Origin: CAVSEK01 sp963726975
GTDB taxonomy: Bacteria > Actinomycetota > Actinomycetes > Mycobacteriales > SCTD01
Direction of reading: 5' to 3'
Length of the DNA stretch: 64,000 bases
Assembly: GCA_963726975.1 (NCBI GenBank)
Contig: CAVSEK010000009.1
Coordinates: forward strand, 62,001 to 126,000
Below the pieces are notes generated by a model that made no database searches, had not been told where the DNA came from, and worked only from the letters and a program-made list of their open reading frames with translations. Below are positions 36,148 through 45,889 of this stretch, piece by piece; positions within the stretch are counted from its first letter, which is position 1; each line of letters opens with the position of its first letter. The position numbers and the translations under genes are program-made.

Positions 36148-36572
36148 GTGGCGGCAGCGTCGGCGCCGGAGGTGGTGCCGGTGGACGGCGGTCCGGCGGG
36201 CACGACGGGCGGGCGGGCGGCGCTCGGTCGGTGGGGCGAGGACCTCGCCGCGCAGCACCTGGCAGGCGACGGCGCGCGAGGTGCTGGCGCGCAACTGGCG
36301 CGTGCCGCAGGGGGAGCTCGACGTCGTCGCGCTCGAGCCCGACGGGACGCTGGTCTTCTGCGAGGTCAAGACCCGCGCGAGCGCGAGCCTCGGGGCGGAC
36401 CCGCCGAGGCGGTCGGGTCCCGTGCAAGGCGCGCCGGGTCCGCGCGCGCGGCCGGGCGCTGGCTGGCCGAGCACCGGCCGCCGGGCGCGGGCGAGCTGCG
36501 CTTCGACGTGGTCGCGGTCGTGCGGCGGCGGGGCGCGCCCCCCGGGTGGTGCACCTGCGCGGGGCGTTCTGA
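36148..36572 (+). CDS. yraN: YraN/UPF0102 endonuclease-like protein, frameshifted
   Basis: YraN proteins have a PD-(D/E)XK fold related to archaeal Holliday-junction resolvases; a role in DNA processing is suggested by co-occurrence with dprA and yifB. The motif is readable: LGRWGEDLAAQHL, then EVLARNWRVPQGELDVVALEPDGTLVFCEVKTR with acidic and Lys residues of the active site (E-D-EVK). Breaks occur near 36280, 36405, 36425 and 36545. GTG start at 36148; the end is convergent with the Rieske gene 12 nt away. Confidence 0.83.
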
Positions 36573-36584
36573 CCGGCGGGCGGG

Positions 36585-37444
36585 TCAGCCGCGGACGCGC
36601 ACCTGCAGCCGCCCGCCGGCCTCGCGGACCTCGAAGGGCAGCTGGGGGCTGGTGGCGGGCCCCTGCGCGACGCCGCCGTCGCGCAGCCGGAAGCGGCTGC
36701 CGTGCCAGGGGCAGACCAGGCACGCGTCCGGGCCGGTGCCCGAGACCTCGCCCTCGACCAGCGGCGCGCCGTAGTGGCTGCAGGTGCCGTGCACCGCGGA
36801 CAGCGCGCCCTGCTGCCGGGTCAGCACCACCGGCTGCCCCGTGACGTCGACGCGCACGAGCGCGCCCTCGGCGACCTCGTCGGAGGCGGCCGCGTCCGTC
36901 CAGTCGCGGGGGCTCTTGCTCACGTCGGCGAGCCGGTTGACGCCGACGCCCTGGCTGTAGCCAGGTGCCCGCCCAGGTAGCCGCCGACCGTCATCGAGGC
37001 GAGCCCCGCCAGGGCCAGGCCGCGGCCGCGCGCCCGGTCGCCCCGTCGGCGGGCGAGCCAGCTCCCGACGTACAGCGCGGTGGTGACGGAGTTGGACGCG
37101 GCGTGCACCAGCCCGACGCGCTTGGGCCGCTGGAACGCGCCGACCTCCGACCAGTCGGCCAGCCCGGTCGCGGCGGCCGGCAGGACGCTCAGCACGCCCG
37201 CGCCGACGAGCCGCCGCGCGGCGCGCCGGTCACCGGTGAGGTCGAGCAGCGAGGCGCCGCTCCACAGCCCGATCGGCAGCGCGACGAGCAGCGGGTGGAC
37301 GCTGTGGCCCAGCCAGGTGCCGTGCAGCGCGTCCTTGACCGGCCCGCGCGGCAGGACCGCCTGCACGCCCTTCTCGAGCGCGGCGGCGGCCGGGTCGAGC
37401 ACCTTCGCCTGCTCGAGCCTGCCGGTGAGCGTCGACCACCACAT
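36585..37444 (-). CDS. DUF2231-Rieske [2Fe-2S] membrane protein, one frame break
   Basis: N-terminal DUF2231 membrane region (about residues 45-165, starting with HGTWLGHSVHPLLVALPIG, four hydrophobic segments) followed by a C-terminal Rieske domain with TCSHYGAPL (CxH) and CPWHGSRFRL (CxxH), the four ligands of a 2Fe-2S cluster. The two parts lie in different frames: one base is missing near 36958 between GGYLGGHLA and YSQGVGVNRLADV, and length is 3n+2. DUF2231-Rieske fusions are common in actinobacteria, so I annotate one gene. ATG at 37444 has AGGAGG upstream. Electron-transfer partner unknown. Confidence 0.83.
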
Positions 37445-37515
37445 CGCGTTCCTCCTGGTACGGGTGCTGCAGTCCTGACCGGGGGTGCCCGGGGCCAAAC
37501 TCGGGCGCGTTCCCG

Positions 37516-38464
37516 TCAGTAGCCGGCGGCCGGGTCGACGAGCCCGGCGAGCCGCTCCCCGCGCGCGAAGCGCCCGACGTTGTCGGCGACCCGCCGCGCC
37601 AGCAGCGGCTGCGCCGTCGCCCACGGGTTGGCCGTGTGGGGGGTGATGAGCGCCCGCGGCTCGGACCACAGCGGGTGCCCGTCGGGCAGCGGCTCGGGGT
37701 CGGTGACGTCGAGCGCGGCGCGGCCCAGCTCCCCGGCCCGCAGCACCTCGACGAGGGCGTCGGTGTCGACGTGCCGACCGCGGGCGACGTTGACGAGCAC
37801 GGCCTGCGGGCCGGGAAGGCGCAGCCGCCGGGCGTCGAGCAGGTGATCGGTCTCCGCGGTGAGCGCCAGGGCCAGCACGACGACGCGGGCGCCGGGCAGC
37901 ACCTCGTCGAGGTCCCGGACCGCGACGGTGCGCTCCGCGCCGGGCACCGCGTCGGCGGCGTCGCGCCGCACCGCGGTCACGCGGGCCCGGAAGGGCGCGA
38001 GCAGGGCCAGCAGCGCCTCGGTGATCCCGCCGGCGCCGAGCACGACCACCGGCGCGTCGTAGAGCGTGGCGGCCGACTGCTCGCCCCAGCCCGTGGCGCG
38101 GGCGCGGCCGGCCAGGTCGCGCAGGCCGGCCAGCGCCAGGGCCAGCGCGTGCTCGGCGACCGGCTCGGCGTACACGCCCTTGGCGCAGGTCCAGGTCCGG
38201 TCCGGCGTGATCACCCCGGTCGCGGCCACGCCCTCCACCCCGGCGAAGGGCAGCTGCACCCACCGGGCCCCCGGGGCCTGCGCGAGCGCGTCGGGCAACC
38301 CGTCCCACCCGCCGGGTGCCGTCCAGACCAGCGCGTCGGGCTCCTCGCCGCGCGCCGACGACCTCCCCGCCGCCGTCGCGGACCGCGTCGACGGCCCACG
38401 TGGGGCGCTCGGGCAGCAGGGCGACGCGCGGCAGGAGCGCGGGGGAGTCCGGCACGGCACGCAT
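37516..38464 (-). CDS. D-isomer-specific 2-hydroxyacid dehydrogenase, one frame break
   Basis: NAD-dependent 2-hydroxyacid dehydrogenase of about 316 residues. Visible are the Rossmann VVVLGAGGITEALLALL, the conserved VNVARGRHVDTDAL with catalytic Arg, DVTDPEPLPDGHPLW with the acidic residue and ITPHTANPW with the active His. The N-terminal 38 residues are in another frame, joined near 38355 by one extra base (length 3n+1). Substrate unknown. It lies antisense between the Rieske gene and yifB. Confidence 0.87.
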
Positions 38465-38574
38465 CCTGCCGCCCCGCCGCCGTCGTCCCCAGCCCGGCCC
38501 GTCGTCCCCAGCCCGGCGTCCGGACCGCCCCGCGCCGGGCGTACGGCAGCAGGGTCGCGCCCGGAGGTGGTCGC

Positions 38575-40120
38575 ATGACGGTGGCGCGGACCTACGCGGT
38601 GGCGCTGGTCGGGGTCGACGGGCACGTGGTGGAGGTCGAGGCCGACCTGGCGCTGGGGCTGCCCGGGCTCACGGTCACCGGGTTGCCCGACGCCTCGCTC
38701 AGCCGAGGCCCGCGACCGGGTGCGGGCGGCGGTGGTCAACTCCGGCGAGGCGTGGCCGCAGCGGCGCATCACGCTGGGGCTGAGCCCGGCGTGGCTGCCC
38801 AAGCGGGGCTCGGCGTTCGACCTGGCCCTGGCCGTCGCGGTGCTGGCGGCCGCCGGGGTCGTCCCGGTGGCCGCCGTCGCCGGCCGGGTCATGCGTCGGC
38901 GAGCTCGGGCTCGACGGCCGGGTGCGGCCGGTGCGCGGCGTCCTGCCGGCGGTGCTGACGGCGGTGCGGGCCGGCTTCGAGCGGGTCGTCGTGCCCGACG
39001 GCCAACGTCGCCGAGGCGCGCGCTGGTGCCCGGGGTGGAGGCCGTCGGCGTCGGCGACGCTGCGCGCGCTGATCGCCCTGCTGCGGGGGGAGCCGGCGCC
39101 GGACGACCGCGGTCGCGGAGCCGCTGCCGCCGCCGGTGCGCGCCGCAGCCCGACCTCGCCGACGTCGCCGGGCAGGCGCCGGGCGCGACGCGCGGTCGAG
39201 GTCGCCGCGGCCGGCGGTCACCACCTGCTTCCTGCTCGGGCCGCCCGGGCTCGGGCAAGACCATGCTCGCCGAGCGGCTGCCCGGGCGTGCTGCCGCCGC
39301 TCGACCGGCGCCGCCGCGCTGGAGGTGACGGCGGTCCACTCCGTCGCCGGCGTGCTGCCCGAGGGCCAGCCGCTGGTCGCCCGCCCGCCGTTCCAGGACC
39401 CGCACCACACCGCGACCGTCGCCGCGGTCATCGGCGGCGGCAGCGGCATCGCCCGGCCCGGCGCGGCGAGCCTGGCCCACCGCGGCGTGCTGTTCCTCGA
39501 CGAGGCGCCGGAGTTCGCGGTGCGGCGTGCTCGACGCGCTGCGCCAGCCGCTGGAGTCGGGGCGCCTGGCGCTCCGCCGGGTCGGCGGCACCGCGGTCTA
39601 CCCGGCCCGCTTCACGCTGGTGCTGGCGGCCAACCCGTGCCCGTGCGGCAAGGGCTCGACGCAGCTGCACCTGCCCGGCCGACACCCGGCGGCGCTACCT
39701 GGCCCGGCTGTCCGGCCCGCTGCTCGACCGGGTCGACATGCACGTGCACGTGCCGCGGCTCACCCGGGCCGAGCTGCTCGCCGAGGCGGGCATGGGCGAG
39801 CCCAGCGCGGTCGTCGCGGAGCGCGTCGTCGCGGCGCGCGGGCGCGCGGCCGCGGCGCTACGCCGGCACGCCGTGGCGCACCAACGCGCGAGGTGCCGGC
39901 CGTGGAGCTGCTGCGGCGCTGGCCGCTGCCGTCGACCGCGCACGGCGGACCTGGAGCGGGCGCTCGACGAACGGGCTGGTCACCGCCCGCGGCTACGGCC
40001 GGGTCGCGCGGCTGGCCTGGACGCTGGCCGACCTCGCCGGCAGCGGCGTCCCCGGCTCCGGGGAGGTCAACCAGGCCCTGGGCTACCGGCTGGGCGGCGG
40101 CCACGGCGAGTGCCGCGTGA
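38575..40120 (+). CDS. ComM/YifB family Mg-chelatase-like ATPase, heavily frameshifted
   Basis: YifB/ComM is an AAA+ helicase that promotes branch migration during natural transformation. N-terminal domain: MTVARTYAVALVGVDGHVVEVE and RITLGLSPAWLPKRGSAFDLALA; Walker A reads GPPGSGKTM once extra bases near 39232 and 39252 are ignored; then EVTAVHSVAGVLP, DPHHTATVAAVIGGG, HRGVLFLDEAPEF (Walker B) and LVLAANPCPCGKG. About fifteen single-base insertions fall between 38703 and 39970, one per 85 nt. ATG at 38575 with GGAGGTGG upstream; the TGA overlaps the dprA GTG. Either badly sequenced or a pseudogene; neighbours with the same damage favour the former. Confidence 0.82.
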
Positions 40121-41289
40121 GCGGCCGGGACGACGAGCGGGCCGCCCACCTGGTGCTGGCCCGGCTTGCCGAACCGGGCACCTGGACGGTGCACGACGCC
40201 GTCCGCGCCGAGGGCGCCGAGCAGGTCGTCGCGGCACTGCGCGCCGGGCGACGGCCCGGGCAGGTCTCCGCGCGGCTCGCCGAGGGCGCGCGGGCCCGGG
40301 CCGAGGGCGTCGACGGCGCGGCGCGAGCTGCGACCGGCTGCGCGGCGGCCGGGGCCCGGGTCGTCCTGCCCGGCGACGCCGAGTGGCCGCAGGCGCGGCT
40401 CGACTGGGCGCGTCGAGGCGCTCGAGCTGACGCGCCGCCGCTGGCCCTGTCGTGCGCGGCGAGCCGTCGCTGGCCGCTGCGGTGGAGGACTCGGTCGCGC
40501 TCGTGGGCGCCCGGGCCGGCACCGCGTACGGCGCGCACGTCGCCGGCGAGCTGGCGGCCTCCCTGGCCGACGCGGCGTGGTCGGTGGTCAGCGGGGGGGC
40601 GTACGGCATCGACGCGGCGGCGCACCGCGGGGCGCTCGCCAGCGGCCGGGCCCCCACCGTGGCGGTCCTCGCCTGCGGGGTCGACGTGGCCTACCCGCGC
40701 GGCAACGAGCGGCTGCTCGAGCGCGTCGCCGCCGAGGGGCTGGTCGTCAGCGAGCGCCTGCCCGGGGCGACGCCGACCCGCGCGCGCTTCCTCGTCCGCA
40801 ACCGCCTCATCGCCGGCCTGACCCGCGGCACCGTGGTCGTCGAGGCGGCCGCCCGCTCCGGGTCGCTGTCCACGGCGCACCGGGCGCACGACGCTGTCCC
40901 GGCGGGTCATGGCGCGTCCCGGGCCGGTGACCTCGGCGCATGTCGGTCGGCTGCCACGCGCTCGTCCGGGCCACGGGTCGGTCGCTGGTCTCGACCGGCG
41001 CGCGACGTCCTCGCGCTCTGCGGCCGCGCTCGGCGAGACCGACGACGAGCCCGAGCGCGGTGCGGAGCGGCCACGCGACGCCCTGCCGGAGCTCGTCCGG
41101 CAGGTCCTCGACGCCGTGCCGTTCCGCGGCGGCGCGGGTGAGGCGACGCATCGCGCAGTCGCACGCGGTGTGCCCGTGGCGACCGTGCTGCAGGTGCTGC
41201 CGCCGCTGCTCGTCGCCGGGCTGGTGGAGCGCTGCGACACCGGGTGGCGGCTCACCGCGCTCGGGGCCGGCCGCCCGGCCCGCTCGTGA
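40117..41289 (+). CDS. dprA: DNA-protecting protein DprA, frameshifted
   Basis: DprA loads RecA on incoming single-stranded DNA during transformation. The Rossmann core is intact from 40452: VALVGARAGTAYGAHVAGELA, VVSGGAYGIDAAAHRGAL, VLACGVDVAYPRGNERLL and TRARFLVRNRLIAGLT. The N-terminal SAM-like region (DDERAAHLVLARLAEPGTW) is joined by breaks near 40325-40440, and the C-terminal winged helix (VLDAVPFRGG...VERCDTGWRLTALG) by breaks near 40890-41035. GTG start overlaps the yifB stop. Confidence 0.87.
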
Positions 41290-41295
41290 CCGGCG

Positions 41296-42487
41296 CTACC
41301 GGCGCCAGCCGAGCGCCTCCCGCGCCGGGTCGACCATCTTCTTGACGTTGCGCCCGTCGGCGAAGCGGCCGACCGCCGTCATCGACCAGGTGCCGTCCGG
41401 CTCCCGGCGCAGCGCCGCCAGGACGCACGCCGGTGCTCGGCTCGGTCTCGCCGAGGTCGTAGCGGACCAGCTCGTGACCGCGGTCGTCCAGCAGCCGGCA
41501 GTAGGCGGTCTTGAGCTCGGTGAACTTCTGGCCCTGGAAGGAGTTGACGGTGAAGACGAGCCCCTCGACCTCCTGCGGGACCCGGTCCAGGTGCAGCGTG
41601 ATCACCTCGTCGTCGCCGTCGCCCTCGCCGGTGAGGTTGTCGCCGGAGTGCGCGATCGCGCCGCCGAAGCCGGTGAGGTTGCCGTACCAGACCTTCTCGA
41701 CGTCGCGGCCGCGCACGTCGAAGGCGATGACCGAGGCGTCGAGGTCGACGTCGGCGCCGCGGCGGGCCGGGTCCCAGCCCAGGCCCATCCGCACGGTGCG
41801 CAGCGCGGGCGCCCCGGTCTTGACCAGCGACACGGTCTGCTGCTTGCGCAGCGACACCCGGCCCTTGTCGAGGTTGACGCGCGCGGGGGCGCCCGACGGC
41901 GGGGGCGGGAACGCTGCCGGCGGCCCCGTCGGGGGAGCCGGTCGCCGCGCGGCAGGGGGCGCCGCAGGGGGTGGCGCGGGCGCGTCGTCGACGGTGATGC
42001 CGAAGTCGGTCGCGAGCCCGGCGAGCCCGTCGGCGTAGCCCTGCCCGACGGCGCGCACCTTCCACGCGCCCTGCCGTCGGTAGACCTCGACGCACACCAG
42101 CGCCGTCTCGCTGGTCAGCCCGCCGACGGCGAACTCCACCAGCGCCGTCCCGCCGCCGTCGAGCACCCGGGCGACCAGCGAGCCCACCGCGCCGAAGGTC
42201 GCCGGGCCCGACCCGTCGAGGCAGGCGGTGACGGCGACCTTCTCGACGTCGGCCGGCACCTGGGCGAGGACGACGTCGACCGCGTCCGGCCGGCTCCCGC
42301 CGCCGGCCCGGTGCCGCACGCCCGGCCCCTGCGGGGCGTTGTAGAAGACCATGTCGGCGTCGCTGCGCACCCGTCCGCCGGCGTCGAGCAGCAGCGCCGA
42401 CACGTCGACCGGGCTCGAGCAGACCACCTCGACGGTGACGCGGTCGGCGGCCAGCGGCGCGTTGCCGCCCTTGGACAGGCTCTGCAC
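41296..42487 (-). CDS. TerD-TerD tandem-domain stress protein, one frame break
   Basis: About 396 residues with two TerD-type domains separated by a Pro/Ala-rich linker (about residues 178-212). TerD proteins bind calcium and accompany tellurite and oxidative-stress systems. The first domain starts LSKGGNAPL with DADMVFYN; the second has VRMGLGWDP, DVDLDASVIAFD, WYGNLTGFGGAIAHSGDNLTG and FTVNSFQGQKF, with aspartates expected for Ca2+. The end (TWSMTAVGRFADGRN) is one frame away after an extra base near 41433 (length 3n+1). GTG start with GGAGGAGG upstream. It lies antisense between dprA and xerC. Confidence 0.86.
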
Positions 42488-42576
42488 GGCGTCCTCCTCC
42501 GGGTCCGGGCACCCATCCTGCCCGCCCCGGGGCGCGCCTGCTTGACCGCGGCTGCCCGGCCGTCCAGCGTCGCGCC

Positions 42577-43507
42577 ATGAGCCCGGACGCCGTCGCGGAG
42601 CCGCTGCCGCCCGCGCTGGCCGCGGCGCTCGCGGACTTCGTCCGGCACCTCTCGCTCGAGCGGGGCCGCTCGCCGCACACGGTCCGCGCCTACCGCGGGC
42701 GACGTCGACGGGCTGCTGCGGCACGCCGCGCGCCGCGGCGCCCAGGACCCGGCGAGACCTCGACCTCGCGGCACTGCGCAGCTGGCTGGCGCTGCAGCGC
42801 GCGCTCGGCGCGTCCCGCACCACGCTGGCGCGCCGGGGCTCGGCGGCCCGGGTCTTCACGGCCTGGGCCGCCCGCCGCGGCCTCACCCCGACCGACCCCG
42901 GGCTGCTGCTCGCCGCCCCGGCCGGGCGACGCACGCTGCCCGACGTGCTGCGCGCCGACGAGACGGCCGCGCTGCTCGACGCGGTCGACGGCGACGGGAC
43001 GGAGGACCTGCGCGACCGGGCCGCGCTGGAGCTGCTCTACGCGACGGGGTCGCGGGTCGGCGAGCTGTGCGGGCTGGACGTGGACGACGTCGACCCCGCC
43101 CGCCGGGTGGTGCGGGTGCTCGGCAAGGGCGCCAAGGAGCGCACCGTGCCGTACGGCGCCGCCGGCCGCCCGCGCGGTCGAGGCGTGGCTGGCGCGCGGT
43201 CGGCCCGCCTGGGCGACGGCCGCCAGCGGGCCGGCGCTGCTGCTCGGCGCCCGGGGCGGCCGGGTCGACCCGAGGGCGGTCCGCCGGCTGGTGCACCGGC
43301 GGCTGGCCGACGTGCCGGGCGCCCCCGACCTGGGCCCGCACGGGCTGCGCCACAGCGCGGCGACCCACCTGCTCGAGGGCGGAGCCGACCTTCGTAGCCG
43401 TCCAGGAGCTGCTCGGTCACGCTACGCTCGCGACGACCCAGATCTACACGCATGTGAGCGTCGAGCGGCTGAGGACGAGCTATGACCGTGCGCACCCCCG
43501 AGCCTGA
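42577..43507 (+). CDS. xerC: tyrosine recombinase XerC, frameshifted
   Basis: Site-specific recombinase resolving chromosome dimers at dif. The N-terminal SAM-like domain has FVRHLSLERGRSPHTVRAYRGDVDG, and the catalytic set is R in ATGSRVGELCGL, K in GKGAKERTVPY, HGLRHSAATHLLEGGAD, LLGHATLATTQIYTHV with the nucleophile Tyr. Insertions near 42700, 42770, 43160 and 43395 disrupt the frame (length 3n+1). ATG 42577. In Streptomyces xerC also lies next to whiG. Confidence 0.87.
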
Positions 43508-43621
43508 GGGCTCGGGCCGGCTGGCCACCGCGACGACCTGACGCGCCGGCGAGCCCGGCGCGGCGCCCCGGACCCGATCAACGGGCGCCGCGCGCCGCGC
43601 CGCGGCGGTCGCTACGCCGGC

Positions 43622-44411
43622 ATGTCCGACGAGGAGCGCGCCGAGATCGAGTCGGCGATCGCCGAGCTGTGGCGCGAGTACAAGGCCACCGGCGAGGAGC
43701 GGCTGCGCGAGCGGCTGATCCTGCACTACTCGCCGCTGGTGAAGTACGTCGCCGGCCGGGTCGGCGTGGGCCTGCCGCCCAACATCGAGCAGGCCGACCT
43801 CGTCTCGTACGGCATCTTCGGGCTCATCGACGCGATCCAGAAGTTCGACCTCGAGCGCGCGATCAAGTTCGAGACCTACGCGATCAGCCGCATCAAGGGC
43901 GCGATCATCGACGAGCTGCGCTCGATCGACTGGATCCCGCGCTCGGTGCGCTACAAGGCCCGCGAGGTCGAGAAGGCGTACGCCGCGCTCGAGGCCAAGC
44001 TGCGGCGCACCCCGACCGAGGCCGAGGTCGCCGCCGAGCTCGGCATCGCGCTGGAGGACCTGCACCACGATCTTCAGCCAGGTCAGCTTCGTCAACGTCG
44101 TCGCGCTCGACGAGCTGCTGACCGCCGGCGGGGAGAAGGGCGACAAGCTCAGCCTCGTCGACACCCTCGAGGACACCAAGGCCGAGGACCCCGTCCAGGC
44201 CTTCGAGTCCGAGGAGACCAAGCACCTGCTCGCGAAGGCGATCAACACGCTGCCCGAGCGCGAGAAGATCGTCGTGACGCTCTACTACTACGAGGGCCTC
44301 ACGCTCGCCGAGATCGGCCAGGTCCTCGGGGTCACCGAGAGCCGGATCTGCCAGATGCACACCAAGGCGGTCCTGCAGCTGCGCGGCAAGCTCGCCGACC
44401 AGAAGGACTAG
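43622..44411 (+). CDS. whiG: WhiG/FliA-type RNA polymerase sigma factor, one frame break
   Basis: A group 3 sigma factor of about 262 residues. Region 2 reads LVKYVAGRVGVGLPPNIEQADLVSYGIFGL and IKFETYAISRIKGAIIDELRSIDWIPRSVR; region 4 has LPEREKIVVTLYYYEGLTLAEIG and VTESRICQMHTKAV. One extra base near 44070 (HH-IFSQVSFVNVVALDELL) splits it; length is 3n+1. WhiG starts sporulation in Streptomyces and relatives drive flagellar genes in motile actinobacteria, so this organism should sporulate or swim. The 114 nt between xerC and this gene show no obvious promoter. Confidence 0.87.
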
Positions 44412-44463
44412 CCCCCGGGCAGGGGGTCGGAGGGTCGACCGCCGGGTCGGCGGCCTCCTCGCG

Positions 44464-45120
44464 TCAGCGCCGGCGGGCGTGGAGCACCTCGTCGGCGCCG
44501 TGGTGGTCGTCCTCGGCGTCCGCCCGGGGCAGGAGGGCAGCGACGAGGACGTCCCACCCGGCCGGGTCGAGGTCCCCGGCGACCTCGCCCGCCGCGGCGA
44601 AGCGGTCGCCTCCCCAGGCCGCGGCCCGCTCCTCGTCGTAGGGGTGTCCGACCCACAGCAGGGTGCCGCCGGGTGCTACCGCCGCGGCGAGCCGGGCCAG
44701 GACGGCCGGGCGCTCGGCGGCGGTGGGGTGCAGGAAGTGCGCGGTGACCAGGTCGAAGGCTCCGGCCGGAGGCTGCCAGGTCTCGACGTCGCCCCGGACC
44801 CACTCCACCCGGTCGGTCAGCCCGGCCGCGGCGGCGTGCTCGGCGGCCCGGTCCAGCGCCACCTGCGACCAGTCCAGCCCGGTGGCGCGCCAGCCGCGCC
44901 CGGCCAGCCACAGGACGTCGCCGCCCTCGCCGCAGCCGACGTCCAGCGCGCGGCCCGGCGGCAGCTCGCCCACCTGCGCGACCAGCGGCGGGTTGGCCCG
45001 CCCGCTCCACAGCGCCGGTGCCCCGCGGTAGCGCTCCTCCCACGACGCGTGGTCGTGCCCGGTCCCGCCCGGCCGGTCGCCAGGGTGCTGGTGCTGGTGC
45101 TGGTGCTGGTGCTCGGTCAC
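44464..45120 (-). CDS. SAM-dependent methyltransferase with His-Gln repeat N-terminus
   Basis: A 218-residue class I methyltransferase with motif I LDVGCGEGGDVLWLAGRGW, an acidic position in GLDWSQVAL and a WEERYRGAPALWSG lead-in like TehB/Tpm-type thiol or tellurite methyltransferases. The first 15 residues hold a HQHQHQHQH run encoded by 6-nt repeats, suggesting metal binding or simple repeat expansion. GTG at 45120 follows AGGAGGG, and overlaps the stop of the upstream spermidine-synthase-like gene by 4 nt. The substrate is unknown. Confidence 0.85.
   Translation of the reverse strand: MTEHQHQHQHQHPGDRPGGTGHDHASWEERYRGAPALWSGRANPPLVAQVGELPPGRALDVGCGEGGDVLWLAGRGWRATGLDWSQVALDRAAEHAAAAGLTDRVEWVRGDVETWQPPAGAFDLVTAHFLHPTAAERPAVLARLAAAVAPGGTLLWVGHPYDEERAAAWGGDRFAAAGEVAGDLDPAGWDVLVAALLPRADAEDDHHGADEVLHARRR
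45085..45114 (+). repeat. hexanucleotide tandem repeat
   Basis: Five copies of GTGCTG (the last GTGCTC), encoding His-Gln pairs on the minus strand at the methyltransferase N-terminus. Such repeats change length readily in whole codon pairs, so they would not shift the frame. Confidence 0.9.
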
Positions 45121-45842
45121 GGACCCTCCTGATCGACGGCGTCGCCGGTCGTCGCGACGTAGACGGTGTTGGTCGACGTCCCGCCGGTCAGCGGGTTGGC
45201 GAACGGCACGACGTGCGACCGGGTGGTGGCGAAGACCTCGGCGAGCAGCGCCTCGAACCGGGGCTCGGGCGGGTCGTCGGACCACAGGGCGAACACGCCG
45301 CCGGGGCGCAGCTGCCCGGCGAGCCGGCCCAGGCCCGGCGCGGTGTAGAAGCCGCCGTGGCTCGGGTGCAGCAGGTGGGCGGGCGTGTGGTCGATGTCGA
45401 CGACCACCGCGTCGCAGGGGGCGGGAAGGTCGCCGCTCGCCGTGAGCGCGAAGAAGTCGCCGAGCACGAAGGTGCAGCGCGGGTCGCCGTGCAAGGCGTC
45501 CGACAGCGGCAGCAGCCCGCGCCGGTGCCAGTCGAGGACCTCCTCGAAGGCGTCCACGACCTCCAGCCGCTCCACCCGGGGGTCCTCGAGCACCGCCGCC
45601 GCGGTGCAGCCCAGTCCGAGCCCGCCCACCACGACGCGCAGCGGGCCGTCGCCCGGCACGGCCGCGAGCGCGAGCCGGCCCAGCTCCTCCTCGGCCACCG
45701 TGAACAGGCTGGACATCAGGTACTCCTCGCCGAGCAGCACCTCGAACACGTCCTGCTCGGTCCCGGGCAGTCGCCGGCGGCGCAGGCTCACCTCGCCGCG
45801 CGGCGTCGCGGCGTGGGCGAGCTCCTCGAACCGTGCGACCAC
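45117..45842 (-). CDS. spermidine-synthase-like protein
   Basis: A 241-residue protein with the aminopropyltransferase/class I fold: VVGGLGLGCTAAAVLEDPRV (SAM or decarboxy-SAM loop), EVVDAFEEVLDWH, CDAVVVDIDHTPAHLLHP and FALWSDDPPEPRF. It lacks clear polyamine-binding residues, and proteins of this sort are often annotated only as spermidine synthase-like. GTG at 45842 is the best start; the ribosome-binding site is weak. Its stop overlaps the methyltransferase start, making a two-gene unit, possibly with the M23 gene 47 nt upstream. Confidence 0.78.
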   Translation of the reverse strand: MVARFEELAHAATPRGEVSLRRRRLPGTEQDVFEVLLGEEYLMSSLFTVAEEELGRLALAAVPGDGPLRVVVGGLGLGCTAAAVLEDPRVERLEVVDAFEEVLDWHRRGLLPLSDALHGDPRCTFVLGDFFALTASGDLPAPCDAVVVDIDHTPAHLLHPSHGGFYTAPGLGRLAGQLRPGGVFALWSDDPPEPRFEALLAEVFATTRSHVVPFANPLTGGTSTNTVYVATTGDAVDQEGP

Positions 45843-45889
45843 GTGACGACCCGCTCTGCCGGGGGGCGCCGGGGGCGCCCGCACGGGGC

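Noticed and set aside
34991..36427. Minus-strand ORF of 478 codons over the Pro-rich gene and DUF2469
   Set aside because: It runs antisense through the well-conserved DUF2469 protein and has no motif of its own.
38700..39975. Insertions always falling at codon boundaries
   Set aside because: A parsing artefact: an insertion inside a codon can always be written as a boundary insertion plus a changed third base.
30464..44075. Programmed +1 frameshifting as a shared decoding system
   Set aside because: No common slippery motif, stop codon or stimulatory structure recurs at the sites, and the density in yifB is far too high.
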